64,000 nucleotides of DNA, from assembly GCF_047634355.1 (NCBI RefSeq), contig NZ_JBLIAL010000004.1; one strand, 5' to 3'. This stretch comes from Porticoccus sp002341315. Its GTDB lineage: Bacteria > Pseudomonadota > Gammaproteobacteria > Pseudomonadales > Porticoccaceae. Position numbers and translations under genes: made by a program. Shown piece after piece: positions 54,338 to 63,185 of the stretch. Below the pieces are notes generated by a model. It saw only the letters and a list, made by a program, of their open reading frames with translations. It was not told the DNA's origin and did not search any database. Each line of letters begins with the position of its first letter. Positions within the stretch are counted from its first letter, which is position 1.

Positions 54338-54714
54338 TCTGCTATCCTCTCTCTGGGAATAATTTTGATTTTTACCACATGGTCGTCTTCCTTGCGGTAG
54401 GTAAAACTGGCGTGGTAGCCACTCCAGGTCTGCAATTCGGTAATGGGGCGCTCTGCACCAAACGCGTTAATGAAGGTTGTTGTGCCGTCGAATGTGTAAT
54501 GTTGCGGCTCGCAATCGATTGAGCATTGGACCGGTGAAGCTATCACTGTGCCCATCCCCTGAACGCCGTCAGTGGTTTTGATCTCAATTTTGGCTATCTC
54601 GATAGTGCGAACGAGTTCTACCATGATTGGCCCGAAGGCCAATGCCGTGTTGGCGGTGAGCAGCATGCCAAAGACCGCACCAATCAAGGGTAAAAAATAT
54701 TTTTTAATGTCCAT
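54334..54714 (-). CDS. small secreted protein of unknown function in the pilY1 operon
   Basis: 126 aa. A clear signal peptide (basic MDIKKYF, hydrophobic core, cleavage probably after ALA at 25). The mature part of about 100 residues has two Cys close together (VQCSIDC), GMGTVIASPVQ and a beta-rich look ending KIKIIPRER. I recognise no family. It lies 20 bp after pilX and overlaps pilY1 by 4 bp, so it belongs to the pilus operon. P. aeruginosa has a small secreted protein, PilY2, but after pilY1; homology cannot be claimed. Confidence 0.8.
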   Translation of the reverse strand: MDIKKYFLPLIGAVFGMLLTANTALAFGPIMVELVRTIEIAKIEIKTTDGVQGMGTVIASPVQCSIDCEPQHYTFDGTTTFINAFGAERPITELQTWSGYHASFTYRKEDDHVVKIKIIPRERIAE

Positions 54715-54734
54715 AGCGATAGACCTTTTTCGGG

Positions 54735-55259
54735 TTATTTGGGCACAAGTCGCTTGATGCCGATCGTCTGACTGGAGCCAACGCCGGTGTTATCAAGTTC
54801 GACAATGCTGTTAAGTTCAAAACACAATTCTTGAATGGCGCCACCAATCATGGAGCCGGTAGCTTGTCCCGACTCACAGGGAGCCAGATAAACAACGGTT
54901 GCCTCTTGAGAAAAAGGGTTATTGGCCGATGTCTGGGTTAAATCACCCGCAGGGATTGTTACCGGTCCAAGGAGCTGGGCTTCATTGAGAATGTCCTCTC
55001 TGTTTTCATCAACCATTTTTCGATATTGACCATTCAGTTCACTCAGTGCTGTGTTGAAGGCGTTTAAACGTAACTGGCTGTTGCGAACCATATTTGACTG
55101 AAAGCTGATATCGGTGGTGGTCCCTATACCAATAATCGTCAATATGGTGAGCATCACCAGACAGACGATCAGTACAGCGCCGTCCTGTTTGCGATCGGGA
55201 GTAGGTGTGCCGCTCCGTATAGTCACTGCCCTATTTTTCTGCATTCTTTTCTGCTTCAT
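54735..55259 (-). CDS. pilX: minor pilin-like PilX
   Basis: 174 aa. A basic, unusually long leader (about 27 residues) ends QDG before AVLIVCLVMLTILTIIGIG, the PilX N-terminal helix, which lacks the usual Glu5. TTDISFQSNMVRNSQ and the RLNAFNTALSELN that follow match the PilX_N domain. A priming minor pilin with PilV, PilW and FimU. Overlaps pilW by 4 bp. Confidence 0.85.
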   Translation of the reverse strand: MKQKRMQKNRAVTIRSGTPTPDRKQDGAVLIVCLVMLTILTIIGIGTTTDISFQSNMVRNSQLRLNAFNTALSELNGQYRKMVDENREDILNEAQLLGPVTIPAGDLTQTSANNPFSQEATVVYLAPCESGQATGSMIGGAIQELCFELNSIVELDNTGVGSSQTIGIKRLVPK

Positions 55260-56029
55260 TGGTCTGAGTTGTCGTAGATCACGTTGTTTAGAGTGATGGT
55301 GGTACTGTATACCTGCCGCTCGTGTTTGTCGGTCAGGGAGAAAGGGCCGGCATCCAGCAGTGTAAAGTTGCGTGTTTCGATGTTTCCGGAACCCATTTCC
55401 TGACCATTGTTAACCAGCACCGCGACTCGAACAGCGCTCACGGCTGCCCAGTCAGTGACATCGTCGGCGGAAACGTAGGAGAAACGGTCACCGGCCAATT
55501 CCACACGGTAGAGAATCTGTAAACTCTCTACGCCATCGACCAGGGGTTGGCCAACGCCAATCCAGCTGTTGCTCTCAAGGTTAAATCCGCGGCAGTTGAG
55601 GGCGCTGACGCCATCCACGGTGTTCAGGTAAAAGACGTTGGCGATAATGTCATCCGGGCCGACAGTGTTGTCAGCGCAGTCACGGTCATTTTCCGGGTTG
55701 AAAACAGCTGCTATCTGATCGCCGGCAAGCCCGGTGGTATCATCGGTGCAGGCGTTGTTACCTGCACAGTCTTGAGTGAGAAACGCCCGATTTTCCGCGA
55801 TATCCAATTCGTAAGTCTGATAATAGGCCTTGCTGAGTTCGCGATTCAGGAAATCGAGGGCAAACCGACCATTTTCCTGAATTCTGGACTGACTATCGGT
55901 GGTGTCATAGAGTTGCTGGGAGGCGAGCATCATCTGCAGTGCCCCGACTGTAAGCAGCAGGCCCAGCGCCATGGCTACCAGCAGCTCTACCATGGAAAGG
56001 CCGTATTGTCGGGCTCTATCAGCGCTCAT
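55256..56029 (-). CDS. pilW: minor pilin PilW
   Basis: 257 aa. Leader to YG, then LSMVELLVAMALGLLLTVGALQMML, a pilin helix with Glu, followed by the PilW-type DSQSRIQENGRFALDFLNREL. C-terminal part is beta-rich with paired Cys. Overlaps pilV (4 bp) and pilX (4 bp). Part of the minor pilin priming complex that starts pilus assembly. Confidence 0.9.
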   Translation of the reverse strand: MSADRARQYGLSMVELLVAMALGLLLTVGALQMMLASQQLYDTTDSQSRIQENGRFALDFLNRELSKAYYQTYELDIAENRAFLTQDCAGNNACTDDTTGLAGDQIAAVFNPENDRDCADNTVGPDDIIANVFYLNTVDGVSALNCRGFNLESNSWIGVGQPLVDGVESLQILYRVELAGDRFSYVSADDVTDWAAVSAVRVAVLVNNGQEMGSGNIETRNFTLLDAGPFSLTDKHERQVYSTTITLNNVIYDNSDQ

Positions 56030-56577
56030 GGCCTGAATACCTGAATAAATTGCTGCCGGATTAAAGCCTCTCTCTCATCCTCATCATCGGTCATATCCTG
56101 CGTGTCATCCGCCACGGCTTTTGAGCTCCATTGCAGTGTTAATTGATAGTCGGATTCTTCGGGACAACCGGCATCTACACACGATATGGATGCAGTAAGA
56201 TTCAATGGCGAACTGCCACTGCTGCAAAAGGTTTCCCATACATCAAATGTGGCCATTTCGCTGGCGTCACAGCTTTCGGCATCCGAGTCGGTATCGGCAC
56301 AATAGGGGTCTGGTTCACTGTCGCAGTCGGCAGTGAAGTCAGTGATCGAGTAAGCGCCGGCTTCCCTGCCTGCCTCATTGGCCTGAATGCGGGCGACAAG
56401 TTCCTGCGCGGCCCAGATGGCCTGGCTGCGTTGTGAGGAGTCAAAATTTTCTTTAATTGCCTGATATTGTAGCGATGCAATGCCCTGCAGGCCGATACTG
56501 AAAACCAGTAATGCTATCAGCACCTCAATGAGAGAGGCGCCTGAGTGGAATTTATTGTAATTTGGTCTTTTTTTCAT
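56026..56577 (-). CDS. pilV: minor pilin PilV
   Basis: 183 aa from ATG 56577, which overlaps the upstream stop (ATGA); a GTG at 56586 is less likely. The helix ASLIEVLIALLVFSIGLQGIA follows a Gly, with Ala instead of Phe at position 1, as in several PilV proteins, and the QYQAIKENFDSSQRSQA segment is typical. The mature part has eight or so Cys, suggesting disulfides. Partner of PilW/PilX/FimU. Confidence 0.9.
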   Translation of the reverse strand: MKKRPNYNKFHSGASLIEVLIALLVFSIGLQGIASLQYQAIKENFDSSQRSQAIWAAQELVARIQANEAGREAGAYSITDFTADCDSEPDPYCADTDSDAESCDASEMATFDVWETFCSSGSSPLNLTASISCVDAGCPEESDYQLTLQWSSKAVADDTQDMTDDEDEREALIRQQFIQVFRP

Positions 56578-57113
56578 AATGTGCACGATGGTAAAGGGTT
56601 GGTTTCGGTTCCCTTCAAAATACTGGTTCTTCCTACCAGGTTGACAGTGATAGAGCTGCCGCCTTCCTCCTCCGTGCTGTCACAGAGGATTATTTCCACT
56701 TCATTATTGCCTTCATTGAGCAGCCCACCACTGGTATAACTGATATAGGCAGCAGCATTGGCGCTGGTGCTGGCCGCTATACCGCCCATCGAGAACTCCA
56801 GGTCCTTGATCAGGGTGTCGTTTGCCGCGGCGTAAGCCGTGTTGCCGCCAGCGTCGGTATCGGTATACATTGTCAGTCCTTCAGTCCAGCCGCCGGCTTT
56901 AGGCGCGAGGGTAATGACACTCTGGCGGCTGACTGCCTCACTCCGAGCCTGTTTCAGTACCCCTGCCAAATTCATGGTGGCAGTATCCATACGTGTACTG
57001 ACTACCCAATTGTTAAAACTGGAGATACCTACCCCAAGAAGCACAACCAGAACCACCAATGTGACCATTAGCTCGATCAGCGTAAATCCTCTTTGGTCCG
57101 AAGCGTGTTTCAC
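56574..57113 (-). CDS. GspH/FimT-type minor pilin (FimU-like)
   Basis: 179 aa from GTG 57113, giving a nine-residue leader MKHASDQRG before FTLIELMVTLVVLVVLLGVG; a longer frame to GTG 57185 has an unlikely hydrophobic front piece. The GspH/FimT domain follows with ARSEAVSRQSVITL. By operon position (before pilV) it matches fimU of P. aeruginosa. The leader choice is by family habit and a modest AGG ribosome site. Confidence 0.82.
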   Translation of the reverse strand: MKHASDQRGFTLIELMVTLVVLVVLLGVGISSFNNWVVSTRMDTATMNLAGVLKQARSEAVSRQSVITLAPKAGGWTEGLTMYTDTDAGGNTAYAAANDTLIKDLEFSMGGIAASTSANAAAYISYTSGGLLNEGNNEVEIILCDSTEEEGGSSITVNLVGRTSILKGTETNPLPSCTL

Positions 57114-57291
57114 TTGCCTGTTGCCTTCTTTGAATGCCACTAACCGTTTCAGAAAAAAACTGTTACAGAAAATACTTATACCCACTATTAATATGATTCC
57201 GTCACCGGCAGTGGGTCAATGTCTTGATGACAGGCGGCTACATTGGTTAGATCGACGGTTGAAAGGGTTGGGTTTCAGACATAACCCTGGT

Positions 57292-57798
57292 TCAGCAATC
57301 GGGTTGTCTTATCCGGACTCTACCTGTTTTCGCTACAGAAGCTGCAAATTTATAGGGGTTTTCTATTTTATCCGGGCAGTAATGAAATGTACCATTCAGC
57401 GAGTTAGTTAGCCCCAAAGGGTTAAACTGGAGATACGGCTTTTTTCTAAACGAGCGCCAGCTTAAAAATCGGGCAGCGTCATCCAGCTCAATGTATTTGA
57501 CGATTTGGTCATCACTGTTCACAAAGCCATTGCTGTTGTTATCGACAAAAACCAGCAAGTTCTGGCCCCATTCTGCTGTGCAGTTGTCGAGGCCCGGGCA
57601 GAGCGTGATGGTTTTCTGCATGCTGACTGACTGGGCACGAGAGAACTGAATGCTATGAATAAGTGTGTACTGCAGGCCAGTTGATTGCTGATATTGTATC
57701 CAGAGGGACATCGCCGGGATGCCCGCTATCAGTAATACACTGAATAAAGCGGAGATGATCAATAACTCCAATAGCGTAAATCCATTTACCCGTGACAT
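57292..57798 (-). CDS. fimT: FimT-type minor pseudopilin
   Basis: 168 aa. Short leader MSRVNG, then FTLLELLIISALFSVLLIAGIP and FSRAQSVSMQKTITLCPG, the FimT/GspH pattern. Cys pair in LCPGLDNC and further Cys near the end. FimT proteins in related bacteria bind DNA and help uptake; this is not shown here. First gene of the minor-pilin operon. Its leader (57799-57940) has no clear sigma-54 -24/-12 pair by eye. Confidence 0.85.
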   Translation of the reverse strand: MSRVNGFTLLELLIISALFSVLLIAGIPAMSLWIQYQQSTGLQYTLIHSIQFSRAQSVSMQKTITLCPGLDNCTAEWGQNLLVFVDNNSNGFVNSDDQIVKYIELDDAARFLSWRSFRKKPYLQFNPLGLTNSLNGTFHYCPDKIENPYKFAASVAKTGRVRIRQPDC

Positions 57799-57940
57799 TT
57801 GAAAATCCTTTTTCTATGCCGTCTTCACTCATTCCTTTGAGTGTCAAAACTTACACTGGACTATAGTAGAAAAATGGATTTTTACGCAATGTTCTCCTCT
57901 GTTTGAACTTGAACCCTTTTTGGTATTGCTTTGTACGGTT

Positions 57941-59290
57941 TTAGTCCAGGTCAAACTTCTGCAACTTATAGCGCATCTGGCGGAAGCTGATACCCAGCTC
58001 ACGGGCGGTAGCCGTCTTGTTCCAGCGATTTTTTTCGAGAGCTTTCAATAGCAGTTCTTTCTCAATGGAGCCCAGATAGTCATCGATTGAACCAAAACTG
58101 CTGACATCTGACTCGGTGCCGTTTCCCGGAGCGAAAGCAGCGGTTGAATGGTTGGGGAGCTGCAGGTCTCTGGCGGTAATCGTTGAACCATTGCAGAGCG
58201 TGAATGCTCTTTCGAGGATATTTTCCAGTTCCCTTACATTGCCTGGAAACGTATGTTGCCTGATCGCCGCCATAGCATCGTCTGACAGGATTGGAGGCTT
58301 TGTCCCGGCTTCCCGGGAAAAGCATTGCAGGAAGTGTTCTGACAGCTGCGGAATATCTTCCGGGCGGTCCCTTAGAGGTGGGACTTGCAGCTCAATAACA
58401 TTGATGCGGTAAAATAGATCCTGCCGGAAGCGGTTGTTCTGTACCTCCCGCCCCAGGTCTTTGTGAGTGGCGCTGAGTATGCGGACATCCACTGCTACTT
58501 CCTCTTCTGCGCCTACCGGGCGAATATTTTTTTCCTGGATTGCCCTCAGCAGTTTAACCTGCATTGGCAGCGGCAGATCGGCCACTTCATCCAGTAACAA
58601 CGTACCGCCATTGGCTGCTTGAAACAGCCCCTGTTTGTCCTGATGAGCACCAGTGAAGCTGCCTTTTTTATGACCGAAGAACTCGCTTTCCATCAATTCA
58701 GAGGGAATGGCGCCGCAGTTCACCGGAATAAACGGGCCATTGGCCCTGGCACCGAGAAAATGGATTGCTCTGGCCACCAATTCTTTTCCGCTGCCGGATT
58801 CACCACTGATAAAGATGGGTGCCTGACTGCGTGCTACACGTCGAATCTGTTGTTTAAGTATTTCTATAGCGGGCGATTCACCGAGCAATACGGTTTCAGG
58901 TATGGCCGGATTTGGAATCTCCTTTTTTAATTGCAGTGCAGATTGGACAAGGTTGCGCAACCGCATCAATTGCAACGGCTTGGAGATAAAATCAAAGGCT
59001 CCCTTTTTCAGGGCATCGACAGCGATTTCCATATTGCCATAGGCTGTGATCATGGCAACTGGCAAATGTGGCACCGTGGCCTGTATATGGTCGACAAGTT
59101 CGAGTCCGTTGCCATCGGGCATTTTCATGTCTGTGAGGCAGAGGTCGAACTCTTCACTTTCGAGCAGTTTTCTCGCTTTGGTCAGCTTGGCTGCGGTGAC
59201 GACTTCCAGACCCATTTGCTCAAGTGTAATGGTCAGAAGCTCTCGGATGTCAGGCTCGTCATCTACCACCAGTACGCGTTTTTTCATCAT
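57941..59290 (-). CDS. pilR: sigma-54 response regulator PilR
   Basis: 449 aa from ATG 59290 overlapping the pilS stop (ATGATGA); the longer frame is shadow. Receiver domain with phosphoacceptor Asp54 (CLTDMKMPDG) and acidic pair at 10-11; AAA+ domain with GESGSGKE (Walker A), GSFTGA (the sigma-54 contact loop, one residue changed from GAFTGA) and RQDLFYRINV; Fis-type helix-turn-helix at the end (TATARELGISFRQMRYKL). Activates pilA transcription with RpoN in Pseudomonas. Lies next to pilS as usual. Confidence 0.95.
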   Translation of the reverse strand: MMKKRVLVVDDEPDIRELLTITLEQMGLEVVTAAKLTKARKLLESEEFDLCLTDMKMPDGNGLELVDHIQATVPHLPVAMITAYGNMEIAVDALKKGAFDFISKPLQLMRLRNLVQSALQLKKEIPNPAIPETVLLGESPAIEILKQQIRRVARSQAPIFISGESGSGKELVARAIHFLGARANGPFIPVNCGAIPSELMESEFFGHKKGSFTGAHQDKQGLFQAANGGTLLLDEVADLPLPMQVKLLRAIQEKNIRPVGAEEEVAVDVRILSATHKDLGREVQNNRFRQDLFYRINVIELQVPPLRDRPEDIPQLSEHFLQCFSREAGTKPPILSDDAMAAIRQHTFPGNVRELENILERAFTLCNGSTITARDLQLPNHSTAAFAPGNGTESDVSSFGSIDDYLGSIEKELLLKALEKNRWNKTATARELGISFRQMRYKLQKFDLD

Positions 59291-60915
59291 GATTGAGGTC
59301 TCGGTAATACCCGGTCTGGATGCGAAAACCCAATCCGGAAGTGTCTGTCTTCTGACTCCTCTCCAAAATAATTGAGTGAAGCATAATTGACGCCGCAAAG
59401 CTCTTTGGCCAGATAGAGCCCCAAGCCCGAACCTTCATGGGATGTCGTAAAAAATGGCTCAAAAATGGCGTTTTGATCTTCGAGGGGAACGCCTGGGCCG
59501 CGATCAAATACGTCCAGAAAGGGCAACTCTGAAGCCGTATCCCTGCAAACCACGAGTCTGACCCAGCGCTCTCCTGTGGCCTGTTCACTATAACGCAGGC
59601 CATTATCCACCAGGTTGGTCAGTATTTGAGACAGGTGGCCCGGATCAAAGAAAATCTGGATATCCTTGTTCAGAGTCTCGATTTCCATGATGCAGGGAGT
59701 TCTCTGAGTGTCCATGTATTCGTTACGGAATTTTTTTAGCCATTGTCGGAGCCAGATTTTTTGAAATGCCGGGATTTTTTGTCGCGATAGTTGCAGTACG
59801 TTTTCAACAATCTGGTTTACCCGGAGACAGTGACGCTGAACGATATCCAGTAGCTTGGCCTGGCTGTCGTCGGTGGCCTGCTCTGCGAGCAGTTGCGAGG
59901 CGTGGCTGATGGCTCCGAGTGGATTGCGGATTTCGTGAGCAATACTGCCGGTCAATCGGCCTAGGGATGCGAGTTTCAATTGCTGGGCATGTTGTGAAAG
60001 GGAGCGGGTATCCTCGAGGAAAATAAGGGTCTGCTTATCTTCTCCCTGGTGGAGAGAGGTGAAGTTAGCCTGGATTTCTATCGACGAGGTAGATGTTTTA
60101 AAGGTGGGGGTTCGAAGCCAGCGATAGGTCTTCCAGCGATCAAGCTGCTGGTAGAGAGGCATGACCATGCTGAGTGGCTGGCCAGTCCCCAGTGGCTTTC
60201 CTGGCTGTTGTCCGCCAAGCAGTTGAATGGCGGCGCTGTTGATCAGTGTGATGTTGTCCTGCCTGTCGACCACCACGATGCCGGTACGCATCCGTTTGAC
60301 AATGGATTCATTGAGTTGTTGCAGCTGTTCGCTTTCAATGGCTTTCTCCGCCGCAATCGTTTGGGCGAGGCGGATTCTCTGGGTTAATACCTGGAACAGC
60401 AGAGCTGTAGCAAATAACAGTATGCCGAGAATGCCTGCGGGGAAAATGGATTCCTTGCTTTGCCCGAGGATCAGGCTCGTAGACAGCGTTTCCAGCATCA
60501 CACAGATGCTGGCCGTTGCCGCCAGTAACAATGCCAGCTGGCCGGCCACCAGAATACTGCCTGCCGCAACGGTGGCGAGCATCAGAAACCCCAGACCGCT
60601 TTCCAGTCCGCCACTGGCATGCATCATCAGGGTGATCGCCACCATGTCGGTCAATAACATGAAAAACAACATCTGGATGCCGGGCGTGGCTCGATAGATT
60701 TTCAGCGAGATCAGTGACAGCAGGCACAGCACGGTATAGATGCCGACTGTTCCCAAAAAGAGCTGTGGCATGTCTGCGCCCAGGATTCGGGTCGCGACGC
60801 CTGTCAGGTACATTGTGAGTAACGCGCTGGACAAAATGACCCGGTAATAACCGTATACCTTGAGCAGGCTGTCCGGTGCCGGAGGGGCAGTCACTTTGCC
60901 GATATTGAATTGCAT
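59287..60915 (-). CDS. pilS: sensor histidine kinase PilS
   Basis: 542 aa (P. aeruginosa about 530). Six membrane helices (about 25-180), a PAS-like segment with IVVVDRQDNITLINSAAIQLL, the H box with His327 (SIAHEIRNPLGAISH), then N (LVDNGLRYS), G1 (VFDRGPGVP) and G2 (GSGLGLYLAKEL) boxes. Phosphorylates PilR; in Pseudomonas it also senses pilin in the membrane. Co-transcribed with pilR (4 bp overlap). Confidence 0.95.
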   Translation of the reverse strand: MQFNIGKVTAPPAPDSLLKVYGYYRVILSSALLTMYLTGVATRILGADMPQLFLGTVGIYTVLCLLSLISLKIYRATPGIQMLFFMLLTDMVAITLMMHASGGLESGLGFLMLATVAAGSILVAGQLALLLAATASICVMLETLSTSLILGQSKESIFPAGILGILLFATALLFQVLTQRIRLAQTIAAEKAIESEQLQQLNESIVKRMRTGIVVVDRQDNITLINSAAIQLLGGQQPGKPLGTGQPLSMVMPLYQQLDRWKTYRWLRTPTFKTSTSSIEIQANFTSLHQGEDKQTLIFLEDTRSLSQHAQQLKLASLGRLTGSIAHEIRNPLGAISHASQLLAEQATDDSQAKLLDIVQRHCLRVNQIVENVLQLSRQKIPAFQKIWLRQWLKKFRNEYMDTQRTPCIMEIETLNKDIQIFFDPGHLSQILTNLVDNGLRYSEQATGERWVRLVVCRDTASELPFLDVFDRGPGVPLEDQNAIFEPFFTTSHEGSGLGLYLAKELCGVNYASLNYFGEESEDRHFRIGFSHPDRVLPRPQS

Positions 60916-61040
60916 AAAGATTGGCGGTCTGGTCGGGTTAAGTTGATTCTATAGGAAAAAGCGGTACCGATTCATGAACAGTGCCGCTATTTGCCAATAG
61001 GATAGAGATGCCACCAGGCCCGAGCTGGCGATAGCGCTGC

Positions 61041-61886
61041 TTACTGGTCGTAGATGGTTGGAATCGGATCACGCTTGTGCCGGGTCTTGTTATAGACCTC
61101 GATAATCCGGTTGGCCACCTCGTCGCTGACAGGCTTGTCTTCCAGAAAATCATCCAGTTCATCGTAGCTAATGCCGAGTGCATGCTCGTCGGCTTTCTGT
61201 GGAGCAAGACATTCCAAATCAGCCGTTGGTGTTTTTTCAACAAGGCGTTCAGGTGCTCCGAGAAAAGCAGCTATCTCCTTGACCTGACGTTTGCTGAGGC
61301 CGAACAACGGTGCCAGGTCACAGGCGCCGTCACCCCATTTGGTATAAAAGCCTGAGACGTTTTCAGCCGAGTGGTCTGTGCCGAGCACCAGCCCTCCCAA
61401 CAAGCCCGCGATCTGATATTGAACGACCATGCGTGTGCGGGCTTTGGTGTTGCCTTTGGTGAAGTCCGTCTGGCCTGGAGAGGCGGTCAGAAGCTGCCCG
61501 TTGTTCAGGGCACCAAGCACTTCTTCATGGATGGCTTCCACGCCGGGCTTGATATTGATGACCAGACACTCACTGGGTTGAATGAACTCAATAGCCTGTT
61601 GGGCCTCATGTTCATCAGCCTGAATGCCAAAGGGCAATCGAACAGCAATAAAGCGATAAAGCGGCTCGCTCTGTTCCTGATTCAATTCTTCAACGGCAAG
61701 CTGTGCCAGCCGTCCGCAGGTTGTTGAATCAATGCCACCACTGATGCCCAGCACCAGGTTGTGCAGGTCGGCACCGGTCAGGATCGACTTGATAAAATCA
61801 ACACGCCTAGTGATTTCGTAGGCCGGATCAATGCCGGGCAGGACTTTCATTTCCTGCAAAATATGTTTGGCGTCTGGTGTTTGCAT
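61041..61886 (-). CDS. nadE: NH3-dependent NAD+ synthetase NadE
   Basis: 281 aa (E. coli 275). PP-loop LGISGGIDSTT with SGGIDS at 49-54; LVLGTDHSAENVSGFYTKWGDGACDLAPLFGLSKRQV is the deamido-NAD site. Ammonia-dependent short form, no glutaminase domain. Last step of NAD synthesis. Separate from pilS by about 125 bp and read in the same direction. Confidence 0.96.
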   Translation of the reverse strand: MQTPDAKHILQEMKVLPGIDPAYEITRRVDFIKSILTGADLHNLVLGISGGIDSTTCGRLAQLAVEELNQEQSEPLYRFIAVRLPFGIQADEHEAQQAIEFIQPSECLVINIKPGVEAIHEEVLGALNNGQLLTASPGQTDFTKGNTKARTRMVVQYQIAGLLGGLVLGTDHSAENVSGFYTKWGDGACDLAPLFGLSKRQVKEIAAFLGAPERLVEKTPTADLECLAPQKADEHALGISYDELDDFLEDKPVSDEVANRIIEVYNKTRHKRDPIPTIYDQ

Positions 61887-62020
61887 CGTTATTTTCTCCG
61901 AATAAGGTTGGCTATTTCTGAGCGAACTCTACAAGCATAGACGGGTAATCAAGAATAGCGGATTTTCGAAACAGGTTGGAATACGATGTTTTAATTATCC
62001 TGGTTGAAAAACCGGTCTGC

Positions 62021-62052
62021 AAAAACAGATAAAGGAGCTGTTGCCCCTTATC
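62021..62052 (-). terminator. intrinsic terminator after bamD
   Basis: Read on the minus strand: GATAAGGGGC (62052-62043), loop AACA, GCTCCTTTATC (62038-62028) with one bulged base and a G-T pair, then TGTTTTT. Good spacing to the bamD stop (62094). Confidence 0.6.
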
Positions 62053-62093
62053 CGGTTGAAATTTTCTTATCGAATTGCCGCCGGCTTGCTGTA

Positions 62094-63077
62094 TCAGTCG
62101 AGTACACCCAGTGTCAGCCAACTGAGCCAGGAGCGCTTCTCTTCGCCGCGATTGTTGCCGCCGGACACATCGCGATAACGCTCATTGAAAACATGGCGGG
62201 AATCAAACCTGGGTGGCTCCGGGTGATCATAAAGGCCAAGGGTCATTTTATTCAGCCAGGTTGGCTCTATAAAATGGGGGTCGTTCTGGTACTGGAACTG
62301 ACCGCTGGCGTCCAGAGCGGGGTGCTGGGGATAGTTGGCTGCCAGGAGTCCTGCCGCATCTGCTGCCAGATCCTGCATCTGCATGAAATGATAGGCCTGC
62401 GCCATGACTGCCAGCCCGTCCGGCACTGCGGGCGTTTTCTGGAAGTTTTCAACCACATAACGGCCGCGGTTGGCGGCAGCCAGATAGGCGCCCCGCAGAA
62501 AATAGTAGTTGGCAACGTGAATTTCATGCCGGGCAAGGATGTTGCGCAGGTAGACCATCCGTTTACGGGCATCGGGCGCGTACGCACTTTCCGGGAAGCG
62601 GTTGAGCAATTCATTGAACGTGACAAACGAGTTGCGTGCCGAACCCGGATCACGCTTGGTTTCATCGGTGGGCAAAAACTGCTCAAAGAATCCCTTGCTC
62701 TGAACAAAGGAGGCCAAACCTTTCAGGTAGTAGGCATAATCCACGTTGGGGTGTTGAGGGTGCAGGCGGATAAAGCGGTCGGCGGAGGCGATGGTCGCCT
62801 CATAATCCTGAGACCTGAAGTAGGCATAAATCAGTTCCAGCTGGGCCTGTTCAGCGTAATCGCCGAATGGATACTGGGCTTCCAGTGCCTCCAGGTTTTC
62901 GATCGCCTGAAACCAGTAGCCTGACGCCAGCTCTTGCTGTATTTTTTCAAAGAAATCGGTCTCGGTATAACCGGAGGTATCTGTCTTCTTGGCATCCTTG
63001 TCATCACCGCTCCCAAGCCAGGCACAGCCACTGGTCAAAAATATCGAGCAAACAAACAATAGAGCGGGAAATCGCAT
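62094..63077 (-). CDS. bamD: outer membrane assembly lipoprotein BamD (ComL)
   Basis: 327 aa, longer than E. coli BamD (245) because of a C-terminal extension of about 70 residues (from ~255). Lipobox LTSGC with Cys18. TPR repeats with YFEKIQQEL-type start, QYPFGDYAEQAQLELIYAYFRSQDYEAT and FNELLNRFPESAYAPDARKRM. Works with BamA in beta-barrel assembly at the inner face of the outer membrane. The C-terminal tail ends in a Trp/Leu-rich WLSWLTLGVLD. Divergent from rluD, a conserved arrangement. Confidence 0.95.
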   Translation of the reverse strand: MRFPALLFVCSIFLTSGCAWLGSGDDKDAKKTDTSGYTETDFFEKIQQELASGYWFQAIENLEALEAQYPFGDYAEQAQLELIYAYFRSQDYEATIASADRFIRLHPQHPNVDYAYYLKGLASFVQSKGFFEQFLPTDETKRDPGSARNSFVTFNELLNRFPESAYAPDARKRMVYLRNILARHEIHVANYYFLRGAYLAAANRGRYVVENFQKTPAVPDGLAVMAQAYHFMQMQDLAADAAGLLAANYPQHPALDASGQFQYQNDPHFIEPTWLNKMTLGLYDHPEPPRFDSRHVFNERYRDVSGGNNRGEEKRSWLSWLTLGVLD

Positions 63078-63185
63078 GGAATGATTGAATCCTGGTGGGT
63101 CAACGGTGAAAGTGTTTTTATCGGCTGAAGTAAAGCCTGTAAGATGGACTATTTAACCACAGCCCCGAGCGGATTCAAAACTTCA

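Noticed and set aside
57799..57940. Sigma-54 (-24/-12) promoter for the minor-pilin operon
   Set aside because: No TGGCAC-N5-TTGC-like pair on the minus strand by eye, although PilR is encoded nearby; PilR's known target is pilA, which is not in the window.
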